DNA of 50,073 nt from an uncultured Pseudomonadota bacterium (GTDB lineage Bacteria > Pseudomonadota > Alphaproteobacteria > Rs-D84). A program made the position numbers and the translations under genes. The stretch spans positions 1 through 50,073 of the forward strand of contig CADAFS010000013.1 of assembly GCA_902787305.1 (NCBI GenBank). Reading direction: 5' to 3'. Shown here in pieces: positions 7,938-14,670 of the stretch. The notes below the pieces were generated by a model. It saw only the letters and a program-made list of their open reading frames with translations. It had not been told where the DNA came from and did no database searches. How positions within the stretch are numbered: position 1 is the first letter of the stretch; each line of letters opens with the position of its first letter.

Positions 7938-7966
7938 TTTACACAATCGCAACAGATTGCTACATT
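7938..7966 (+). promoter_or_regulatory. nrdR promoter with an internal inverted repeat
   Basis: TTTACA (7938-7943), 17-base spacer, TACATT (7961-7966). The spacer contains CAATC (7944-7948) facing GATTG (7955-7959). The nrdR ATG begins 8 bases after the -10 box, so the transcript would be leaderless or nearly so. Confidence 0.6.
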
Positions 7967-7973
7967 ATGCGGT

Positions 7974-8474
7974 ATGAGATGTCCATACTGTAATTATGCC
8001 GATAGTCGGGTCGCGGATTCGCGGCCGGATATGGAAAGTGGAACAATTCGCCGCCGCCGTGTGTGTAATCAATGTGGGGCGAAGTTTTCAACCGTGGAAC
8101 GCGTGCAGATGCGTGATTTGGTTGTGAAAAAAAATAGTGGTAAAACCGAACCGTTCGATAGGGATAAATTGCGGCGCAGTATAAAACTTGCGTGTCATAA
8201 TCGTGATGTTGGTGATGAACAGATTGAACGCCTGGTTGCGTCGATTCAGCGGAGGCTTGAAACCGAAATGGCCGACGATATGGTGACAAGCAGCCAAATC
8301 GGCGAAATGGTTTCAGATTCTTTGTTGAATTTGGACCCGATTGCATTTGTGCGCTTTGTGTCCGTGTATCGCAAGTTTTCACGGGTTTCGGATTTTAAGA
8401 AAATTATTGATACTATACCAGAGGTGACCGACGAAACAATCGTTTGCAAATTGCCAAAGACAACATTGTTTTGA
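7974..8474 (+). CDS. nrdR: Transcriptional repressor NrdR
   Basis: The 166-residue protein starts MRCPYCNYADSRVADSRP. The N-terminal zinc ribbon has CPYC and CNQC pairs, and RRRRVC sits between them. The ATP-cone domain follows from about residue 46, beginning VVKKNSGKTEPFDRDKLRRSI. NrdR senses ATP/dATP and represses ribonucleotide reductase genes, though none are in this window. There is essentially no leader before the ATG and no clear Shine-Dalgarno sequence. The next gene starts 18 bases after the stop, so both may be co-transcribed. Confidence 0.97.
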   Translation: MRCPYCNYADSRVADSRPDMESGTIRRRRVCNQCGAKFSTVERVQMRDLVVKKNSGKTEPFDRDKLRRSIKLACHNRDVGDEQIERLVASIQRRLETEMADDMVTSSQIGEMVSDSLLNLDPIAFVRFVSVYRKFSRVSDFKKIIDTIPEVTDETIVCKLPKTTLF

Positions 8475-8492
8475 TTGGTGGGGGGAATTTTC

Positions 8493-10220
8493 ATGAAAAA
8501 AATTTTTGTTTTCATCTTTTCGGTGCTGTGCGCGGTGGGGGCGTTTGCAAAAACCGAAATTGATGTGTTGTCGGATGCGGATGAAAGTTTGTATTCGCAA
8601 ATTTTTACTTTGCAAGATTCTGAAAAATTTTCTGCGGCGGAAAAATTGTGGCGCCAAGTTGCCGACCCAATTTTGATGAGTGAGGTTTTATATCAAAAAT
8701 TTTTTTCCAAAACATATACCACCAAAGGCGCCGAAGCAAAATCGTGGATGGATAAATACGCCGATATGCCGGGTGCGGTGCGTGTCGAAAAATTGGCGGC
8801 GCGCAAAAAGGCGCGGGTGAAAAAGGCCGTTGTGCCGGCGATGCTGTCGGGGAATCAATCCGTTGAAAATGCGCAATCGGAAACATGGACGGAAAAAAAT
8901 TATTCCGGTGCGACCGATAAAAAAATTACAAAATTCAGAAAGGCAATTCGCAGTGGTTCGACCAAGACCGCGCGTAATATATTGGAAGAAAAAGGTTTTC
9001 GGAAAAAATTGGCGGCGTCTGATTATGGGCGTCTTGCGGGGCGACTTGCGTTTGTTTATTACACGAACGGTGAATTTGCGTTGGCCAAAAAATGGGGAAC
9101 AATTGCGGCGGATGCGGATTCGGAATTCGGTCTTTGGACGATGGGGTTGTTGCAATTCAAAGAAGAAAATTATAAGGAAAGTGAAAAGTATTTTGCGGAA
9201 ATTCTTGAATTGCCACAGATAAATAATGCCCGCAAGACCGAGGCCGCATTTTGGGCCGGCCGTGCCGCAGATTTGAATGATGACCGGGCGGATGCGAAAA
9301 AGTATTGGCGTATTGCCGCCGCGCATCCGATGGCTTTCTATGGGGCGTTGGCCGCGACAATGTTGGGCGATGTGCCAGAATACGAATTCTTTGAACAAGA
9401 ATTTACCGATGATGATGTTGAAGAATTGCGGCGCGACAAGTATGGAAAAATCGCGCTTGCGTTATTACAGGTAAATCGTAAAGAACGCGCCGAAGAATAT
9501 CTGAAATATATGATGAATGTTAATGTGTCGGATCGCGCATTGCATGCAATAAATTCGGTCGCGACGGCGTATGGGCTTTCGCGTGTGTCGATTTTGTCGT
9601 CGGGCATTATTCGTGATCGGGGTATTTTGGAAATTGATGAAGATGTGATTTATACCACGCAATATCCGTTGCCTGATTGGGAACCTATGGGCGGTTGGTC
9701 AATCGACAGGGCGTTATTGCTTGCCATCATTAAACAAGAAAGTGGTTTTAGGGCCGGTGTTAAATCGGGCGCGGGTGCCAAGGGGGTGATGCAAATTATG
9801 CCTGGGACGGCGAAATTGGTGGCGCGTGCGAATAGGGTTAAGATGTCCGATATTGATATGTCGAACCCGGAACACAATATGTTCCTTGGGCAACAGCATA
9901 TTGTTGATTTGCTGACGCATCCAAATGTGAACAATAATATAATCAAAATGCTTGCGGCGTATAATGCGGGTATGGGGTCGGTTGTGAAATTTGAAAAGTC
10001 TTTTTCAACCGATGACCCGTTGCTGTATATCGAAAGTTTTCCGGCGTATGAAACGCGTGGCTATATAAAGCGCGTGATGGCGAATTTGTGGCTTTATCGT
10101 GCACGTTTGAATCAGCCACTTACGACACTAAAAGTTTTGGCGGATGCGCAGTGGCCGTTGTACAGCAGTGAAGATGAATATGTTCGCAGTGACATTGACG
10201 ATATTCCGTATTCGATATAG
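8493..10220 (+). CDS. Soluble lytic murein transglycosylase (Slt family)
   Basis: The 575-residue protein is exported (signal peptide MKKIFVFIFSVLCAVGAFA). A long alpha-helical superhelical region with TPR-like pieces (for example AKKWGTIAADADSEFG and YKESEKYFAEIL) precedes a C-terminal SLT domain. The catalytic Glu is about residue 416 in IKQESGF. The supporting motifs GAKGVMQIMPGTA and AAYNAGMGSV follow. It cleaves peptidoglycan glycan strands to 1,6-anhydro products in the periplasm. The ATG at 8493 is chosen because the signal peptide begins there and GGTGGGGGG lies upstream. It is probably in one transcript with nrdR and rnhB. Confidence 0.93.
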   Translation: MKKIFVFIFSVLCAVGAFAKTEIDVLSDADESLYSQIFTLQDSEKFSAAEKLWRQVADPILMSEVLYQKFFSKTYTTKGAEAKSWMDKYADMPGAVRVEKLAARKKARVKKAVVPAMLSGNQSVENAQSETWTEKNYSGATDKKITKFRKAIRSGSTKTARNILEEKGFRKKLAASDYGRLAGRLAFVYYTNGEFALAKKWGTIAADADSEFGLWTMGLLQFKEENYKESEKYFAEILELPQINNARKTEAAFWAGRAADLNDDRADAKKYWRIAAAHPMAFYGALAATMLGDVPEYEFFEQEFTDDDVEELRRDKYGKIALALLQVNRKERAEEYLKYMMNVNVSDRALHAINSVATAYGLSRVSILSSGIIRDRGILEIDEDVIYTTQYPLPDWEPMGGWSIDRALLLAIIKQESGFRAGVKSGAGAKGVMQIMPGTAKLVARANRVKMSDIDMSNPEHNMFLGQQHIVDLLTHPNVNNNIIKMLAAYNAGMGSVVKFEKSFSTDDPLLYIESFPAYETRGYIKRVMANLWLYRARLNQPLTTLKVLADAQWPLYSSEDEYVRSDIDDIPYSI

Positions 10221-10229
10221 TGGTGTGAC

Positions 10230-10850
10230 ATGGTTGTGGTTGCGGATTTTTCCATTGAAAATGAAATAGGTGCAAACTTTATTGCCGGATGCGACGAGGC
10301 CGGACGCGGTCCGCTCTGTGGTCCCGTGGTTGCGGCGGCGGTTATTTTCCCGAACCGCGAAATTGAAATTCCGGTGGTAATAAGGGATTCAAAAAAAATG
10401 TCCGCGGCGCAAAGGGCGGTCGCCTATGATTGGATAACAAAGAATACAATTTGGGCAACCGGCCAGTGTAGCGCGGCGGAAATTGATGAGTTAAATATAC
10501 TTTGGGCATCGATGCGTGCGATGGAAAGGGCGGTGGCGGGGTTGGGGCAAACGCCGGATATGTGTTTAATTGACGGGAATCGTGTGCCGGCGGGTGTGCA
10601 GGGGCGGGCGGTTGTTCGGGGCGATGCGAAATCGCTTTCCATTGCGGCGGCATCGATAGTCGCCAAGGAAACGCGTGATAAGATTATGCGGGACCTGTCG
10701 GTCCAATTCCCCGAATATGGTTGGGAAAGAAATGCCGGATACCCGACGACGGAACATTTGACGGCAATCGAAAAATATGGTGTGACCAAACACCATCGCC
10801 GAACGTTCGGACCGGTTAGGAAAATCGTTCAAACCGGCGATAAGTATTGA
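10230..10850 (+). CDS. rnhB: Ribonuclease HII
   Basis: The 206-residue protein has the family motif GCDEAGRGPLCGPVVAAAV, placing the metal-binding Asp22 and Glu23 at the N-terminus. A second acidic position is in CLIDGNRVP. IVAKETRDKIM and the carboxyl YGWERNAGYPTTEH block complete the signature. It removes RNA from RNA-DNA hybrids and single ribonucleotides from DNA. It starts 9 bases after the transglycosylase gene. Its 3' coding sequence (10793-10822) is imperfectly repeated at 11375-11404, downstream of the next gene. Confidence 0.96.
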   Translation: MVVVADFSIENEIGANFIAGCDEAGRGPLCGPVVAAAVIFPNREIEIPVVIRDSKKMSAAQRAVAYDWITKNTIWATGQCSAAEIDELNILWASMRAMERAVAGLGQTPDMCLIDGNRVPAGVQGRAVVRGDAKSLSIAAASIVAKETRDKIMRDLSVQFPEYGWERNAGYPTTEHLTAIEKYGVTKHHRRTFGPVRKIVQTGDKY

Positions 10851-10874
10851 CTTTTTGGTTTTTTTTGATATATT
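10847..10874 (+). promoter_or_regulatory. Promoter of the orphan gene at 10906
   Basis: TTGACT (10847-10852) overlaps the rnhB stop codon; TATATT (10869-10874) follows after 16 bases. Confidence 0.65.
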
Positions 10875-10905
10875 CTTTGCAGGTTTAGATAAAAAGGAGT
10901 GTTGA

Positions 10906-11262
10906 ATGCCCAGTCCGAAATTTGTGGAACGTCGTCATCCGATGTTAAGATATACCGCAAAAAGTGATCCGCATAAAAGAGCGAAAGGGAACGTAGAAAA
11001 AAAAGCTGTAGAATGGTATCTGAAATGTATACGTGGGCTTGTCCCAAATTCCGAGCAGTATGAAAATGAACTGCATGAATTAGTTGAACATGGTGAAGTT
11101 GGAACCTTTGTTGAAATGTATCTTAAACATGGGAATGATACGAAATGGATTGAAAGACAAAGACAACAGGAGCAAGCAGATCGGGGTACTTGCGAAAGGC
11201 ATGACGATATGGTTACGTTTGATATGGCAACCCAACGTTTTAAAGAAAGTGGCGGTCGGTAA
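10906..11262 (+). CDS. Hypothetical charged protein, unrecognised
   Basis: The 118-residue soluble protein is rich in Lys, Arg, Glu and His, with no signal peptide. I do not recognise a family. The middle (about residues 30-75) looks helical, with EKKAVEWYLKCIRGLVPNS followed by EQYENELHELVEHGEVG. A basic N-terminus (MPSPKFVERRHPMLRYTAKS) could bind nucleic acid; that is a guess. A perfect AAAAAGGAG ribosome site precedes the ATG, and a good promoter supports expression. It lies between the end of rnhB and a second degraded copy of the rnhB end, so it may be an insertion. Confidence 0.65.
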   Translation: MPSPKFVERRHPMLRYTAKSDPHKRAKGNVEKKAVEWYLKCIRGLVPNSEQYENELHELVEHGEVGTFVEMYLKHGNDTKWIERQRQQEQADRGTCERHDDMVTFDMATQRFKESGGR

Positions 11263-11458
11263 TATCTTTACGAATTTTTACAGTTTTATTCGCCTTGTGT
11301 TTGCTGGGCGGTTTTTGTATTAATGTACAATTGAAACGGAATATAAAAGTTTTAAAGTTTCATCAGGTTGCTCTCCATCGTCGGACGTTCGAACCGGTTA
11401 GGAATGCCGATGCCATGGCCAAGAAATGATTTCAGCAAGCAATTCAAAGCACCTAGAA
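11263..11458. other. Non-coding stretch with a duplicated rnhB 3' fragment
   Basis: No coding sequence is supported. Bases 11375-11404 match the rnhB coding end at 10793-10822 in 27 of 30 positions, by my alignment (shared core ACGTTCG, then ACCGGTTAGGAA). Nothing else stands out before the palindromic element at 11459. Confidence 0.7.
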
Positions 11459-11590
11459 TTGTCATTGCGGCGTAGGCCGCAATAGGGTTCCGGGTCAAGC
11501 CCGGAATGGCAATAAATAACCCTATGGCGGACCAGAATCACCCAAAAAATGCTTTGCATTTTTTGGGGCCCGATGCCCGCCATGACAAAA
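11459..11590. repeat. Palindromic intergenic element, family A (copy 1)
   Basis: The ends are inverted: TTGTCATTGCGG on the left and CCGCCATGACAA on the right, differing at one position. Inside are hairpins GCGGCGTAGGCCGC, TTCCGGGTCAAGCCCGGAA and CAAAAAATGC/GCATTTTTTG, plus an AGGG...CCCT pair. Related copies are at 20474-20594 and 28321-28392. It has no coding capacity and resembles a REP- or MITE-like dispersed palindrome. Confidence 0.8.
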
Positions 11591-11612
11591 ATGCTAGAAC
11601 CTCCGAAAAATC

Positions 11613-11642
11613 TTGACTTTTAGTATGAATTGTATACAATTC
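11613..11642 (+). promoter_or_regulatory. Promoter with 16-bp perfect palindrome upstream of the pgk-like gene
   Basis: TTGACT (11613-11618) and TACAAT (11635-11640) are 16 bases apart. A perfect palindrome, GAATTGTATACAATTC (11627-11642), covers the -10 box and the region up to the likely transcription start. This is the position expected of a repressor operator. Confidence 0.65.
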
Positions 11643-11669
11643 TTATCAATGTAGTAAAAAGGATAAAAA

Positions 11670-12401
11670 ATGAAAAAACTTGACGGATTAGAATTACGTG
11701 GGAAGTATGTGTTGTTGCTGGATGAGGTTCGTTTTAATCCGGTATATCTGCCATCTGTCTGTTTATTAGGAATAAAGTATTCCGAGGTCGATCATAAGAA
11801 ATACTACGTTTGCAATGCTCATGTTGAGGGGGGGGATACTGTAAAACGATTGTGTGATGCGGGTGCGCGGGTCGCAATTTGTGCAACGTATCCGTCGGAT
11901 AGTGATATGGATAGGTTGTTTCCAGAACATAAGGGATGTGGCATGACGTTCAGATATTTGGTAGAACGTTTTCCTGGGGAAAGTAAAGCGCCGTATGGGT
12001 TTGTACCCGATTGCCTGAGCAAAGATTTCTTGGCGGGTATGAGAGATGGTGATGCCATGTTATTGGAAAATGTTTGGTTTAATCATTATCCTGAATATAA
12101 AGCCAAGGATGAAAAATTTATTGCAAAATTGGTGCAGGGTTATGATATTTGTGTTTATAATTTGATGGGGGATGCCGATGGTGGTTTTGACGGCGTGGAA
12201 CAAAAATTGCCCGTGTATGCGGGTTATGATATGCTTGCATATAATGCAGATGCGGTTAGGGTCGTATGTGCTTTACGGAGTAGACCAAGACGTCGATATC
12301 GCCCCAGTGGTAAACCGTGTTCATTTGGGATTGTTCCTGATTTAGATCTTGAATATCCAGACTTAGTGAATACAACGGTACGGAGAAGAGGGGCACGATA
12401 A
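11670..12401 (+). CDS. Degenerate paralogue of the phosphoglycerate kinase N-terminal domain
   Basis: The 243-residue protein aligns by eye with the first half of the pgk product just downstream. KLDGLELRGKYVLLLDEVRFN corresponds to TIDGLDLRGKYVLLRDDFN, AGARVAICATYPS to AGARVAICSHLGR, DCLSKDFLAGMRDGDAMLLENVWF to DCLNRDFMAEMHDGDVVLLENVRF, and LPVYAGYDML to LPSYAGLLLQ. Substrate-binding positions are altered: the Arg before DFN, HLGRP, the ENVRF Arg and NDAF are all lost. The C-terminal nucleotide-binding domain is absent, replaced by a basic Arg-rich tail. It is therefore not expected to catalyse the PGK reaction. It may be a regulatory pseudoenzyme, or a decaying duplicate that remains open. 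The ribosome site is AAAAGGATAAAAAATG. It ends 25 bases before pgk. Confidence 0.85.
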   Translation: MKKLDGLELRGKYVLLLDEVRFNPVYLPSVCLLGIKYSEVDHKKYYVCNAHVEGGDTVKRLCDAGARVAICATYPSDSDMDRLFPEHKGCGMTFRYLVERFPGESKAPYGFVPDCLSKDFLAGMRDGDAMLLENVWFNHYPEYKAKDEKFIAKLVQGYDICVYNLMGDADGGFDGVEQKLPVYAGYDMLAYNADAVRVVCALRSRPRRRYRPSGKPCSFGIVPDLDLEYPDLVNTTVRRRGAR

Positions 12402-12426
12402 ATTACGAACAAAAAAAGGAAAGGAA

Positions 12427-13596
12427 ATGAAACTTAGAACAATTGATGGGCTGGATTTGCGCGGGAAATATGTGTTGCTGCGCGATGATTTTAATGTGCA
12501 AATTGTTGATGGTAAAATTACCGAAGGGTTCCGTATAGAGCGCAGCCAAGCCACGATAGATGCGTTGCGTAATGCGGGCGCGCGCGTGGCGATTTGTTCC
12601 CACCTTGGGCGGCCAAAGGGCGCGCCGGACGCAAAGTATTCGTTGCGTGGGGTCGCGGATTATATGAAATTGCCGTTTGTTGATGATTGCCTGAATCGCG
12701 ATTTTATGGCGGAAATGCATGACGGCGATGTGGTGCTGCTTGAAAATGTGCGGTTCTATGCGGGCGAAGAAGAAAATGACCCGGCGTTCGCCGAAAAATT
12801 GGCGCACGGGTTCGATGTCTTTGTGAACGATGCGTTCGCGGTTTCGCATCGCGCGCATGCCAGTACCGTTGGCGTGACGAAATTTTTGCCGTCCTATGCG
12901 GGGTTGTTATTGCAAAGTGAAATTGAAAATTTAACGCGCGTGATGGAAAACCCGAAACATCCCGTTCTTTCCATTGTTGCAGGGTCCAAGGTTTCAACGA
13001 AAATCGGCGTGTTGCGCGCACTGGCGAAATTGTCGGACACGATAATTGTTGGTGGGGCGTTGGGGACGACGTTTAATTATGCACTGGGCGGGGCGGTTGG
13101 AAATTCGCTGTATGAACCGGACCAGAAAGAAAACGCACTTGCCATTATGGAATACGCGCGCGAAAATAATTGTCGGTTTTTGGTGCCACTGGACAAGGGT
13201 GTTGGGCCGGTCTTTGAACCGAACGCGCCGCGCACCGATAAAGATATCGCGGATATCGCGCCGGACGATGTGATTATTGACGGTGGTCCGAAAACCGCAG
13301 AGCGCGACGCGGTGGAAATAGGGAACGCCGCAACGGTGATTTGGAACGGGACGGTTGGCATGGCGGAGTGGATGCCGACGTGGTCGTTTGGTTCGTTTGC
13401 AATTGCGCGCGCGATTGCCGATAATACGCGCAGTGGGAAATTGGAAAGTATCGTCGGTGGTGGTGATACGGTCGCGGCCTTGGACGCGTGCGGCGTGATG
13501 GGTGACATAACGTATGTTTCAACCGGCGGCGGCGCGTTCCTTGAATTTATCGAAGGCCGCGAATTACCGGGGATAGAAGTGCTGCGGGAGTGTTAG
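12427..13596 (+). CDS. pgk: Phosphoglycerate kinase
   Basis: The 389-residue glycolytic enzyme transfers phosphate between 1,3-bisphosphoglycerate and ADP. N-domain landmarks are RDDFNVQ, SHLGRPKG, LLENVRF and NDAFAVSHRAHAS. C-domain landmarks are GSKVSTKIGVL, IVGGALGTTF, NGTVGMAEW, GGGDTVAAL and STGGGAFLEF. AAAGGAAAGGAA precedes the ATG. It appears to be the second gene of an operon with the half-length paralogue, driven by the palindrome-bearing promoter at 11613; no separate promoter is clear in the 25-base gap. It ends in TAG followed by TGTAAG. Confidence 0.97.
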   Translation: MKLRTIDGLDLRGKYVLLRDDFNVQIVDGKITEGFRIERSQATIDALRNAGARVAICSHLGRPKGAPDAKYSLRGVADYMKLPFVDDCLNRDFMAEMHDGDVVLLENVRFYAGEEENDPAFAEKLAHGFDVFVNDAFAVSHRAHASTVGVTKFLPSYAGLLLQSEIENLTRVMENPKHPVLSIVAGSKVSTKIGVLRALAKLSDTIIVGGALGTTFNYALGGAVGNSLYEPDQKENALAIMEYARENNCRFLVPLDKGVGPVFEPNAPRTDKDIADIAPDDVIIDGGPKTAERDAVEIGNAATVIWNGTVGMAEWMPTWSFGSFAIARAIADNTRSGKLESIVGGGDTVAALDACGVMGDITYVSTGGGAFLEFIEGRELPGIEVLREC

Positions 13597-13946
13597 TGTA
13601 AGTTCCCCTCCTGTGGAGGGGTGCCACGGCACCGCCCTCGGTGACGGGCGGGGTGGTTAGAGAATACGGAATAATAACGAATGCTCCGACCACCTCCCGG
13701 TGTTCCACACCGTACTCCTCCAACGGAGGAGAACTTTGCACTCTGGAATTACTTGAAAATGGTGGGGGTGGTAAGTTCTCCTCCCCCGGAGGAGTGGCGC
13801 CGAACGGCGACGAGGTGGGGGTTATATATTTTTTCTTTTTTTTACCCCCACCCCGCCCAGTTCCACTGGGCACCCCTCCGAAAATCACCCACGCAAAACT
13901 CTGTTTTGCGCGGGACCCGATGGAGGGGAACTTTTATTCTCTGGAA
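13597..13946. repeat. GC-rich hairpin cluster, intergenic family B (copy 1)
   Basis: No gene. The stretch starts CCCCTCCTGTGGAGGGG and contains CTCCTCCAACGGAGGAG, GCCCAGTTCCACTGGGC and GCAAAACTCTGTTTTGC hairpins, and a GGGGTGGTTAGAGAATACG block. The same blocks recur in the same order at 37862-38230, so this is a dispersed composite repeat. It separates convergent genes (pgk and the exported-protein operon). Confidence 0.75.
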
Positions 13947-14669
13947 TTACCAACCACGACGGGATTGGTTACGGCTGTCTTCATAGTTTGACTTTGCCGT
14001 CTGTATTATAAAGCGCAACTGGTCTGTACATTCCCTAATTACTTTTTGGTTTGCACGTAAAGAACCGCAACCCTGTTTATATCTTGAATCTTGTTTGCAA
14101 TCACTTGGAATTATTTGGTTGTTGTTGTTTGTTGTGCTGCACATCTGAAAACCATTTATGACGGCAATGTCTTTGTCTAATTGTTTGTAAGCATTTTGTG
14201 CATCTTTCTCGGCGGCTTGGTTTATTCTGTTAAGATTTCGTAACAAGCAGTCATATGTGTCGGCCTTGCTTAGTGACCCGCAATCTTCGGCGCCGGCAAG
14301 GACGGTGGCACTGTATGTTGAACCACCCGATGATGAATTTGATGATGAAGATGTGTTGCCGGTAAGGACTTCGATTTTACTGGTTAAAACCGCCTTGTTC
14401 AGTTGGGTTTTGAAACGTTTGATAACCGCGTTCAATCTATCATATTGTTGTTTTAACTGTTGCACCATAAATGTGGATTTAAGTGCGATAACATCTTCGA
14501 TATCAGTTGCGCGACCAACGTCGGTTGGATTTTGTCTGTCGCCAACATTGTATGCATGCACACTGCACAATGCCAATGCCGGTGAAAAAAATGTGCATTC
14601 TTCGGTCGCATGCACGGCGACCGGCAACACACAAAGAATTGCAAAAAACAAAGTATTAAAAATTTTCAT
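13947..14669 (-). CDS. Exported Cys-containing helical protein, unrecognised
   Basis: The protein is about 240 residues, with a signal peptide (MKIFNTLFFAILCVLPVAVHA). A long helical middle (ALKSTFMVQQLKQQYDRL...) is followed by a Ser/Gly linker. Cys pairs occur near ECTFFSPALALC, EDCGSLSKADTYDC and KQGCGSLRANQKVIREC. I recognise no family. It starts one base after the stop of the upstream larger gene (ATG at 14669, GGA 9 bases before it), so both are one operon and probably translationally coupled. A conserved exported partner protein is the natural inference. The alternative start at 14681 would overlap the upstream stop. Confidence 0.75.
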   Translation of the reverse strand: MKIFNTLFFAILCVLPVAVHATEECTFFSPALALCSVHAYNVGDRQNPTDVGRATDIEDVIALKSTFMVQQLKQQYDRLNAVIKRFKTQLNKAVLTSKIEVLTGNTSSSSNSSSGGSTYSATVLAGAEDCGSLSKADTYDCLLRNLNRINQAAEKDAQNAYKQLDKDIAVINGFQMCSTTNNNNQIIPSDCKQDSRYKQGCGSLRANQKVIRECTDQLRFIIQTAKSNYEDSRNQSRRGW

Positions 14670-14670
14670 T

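Noticed and set aside
7938..7966. NrdR box in the nrdR promoter
   Set aside because: The CAATC/GATTG inverted repeat does not match the known AT-rich NrdR box consensus, so it is noted only as an inverted repeat.
8688..9398. 236-residue minus-strand frame
   Set aside because: It lies entirely inside the lytic transglycosylase gene, with Arg/Phe-biased composition expected from an antisense frame.
13641..13991. Plus-strand frames after pgk
   Set aside because: They lie in the repetitive hairpin cluster and have Pro/Gly-rich nonsense composition.
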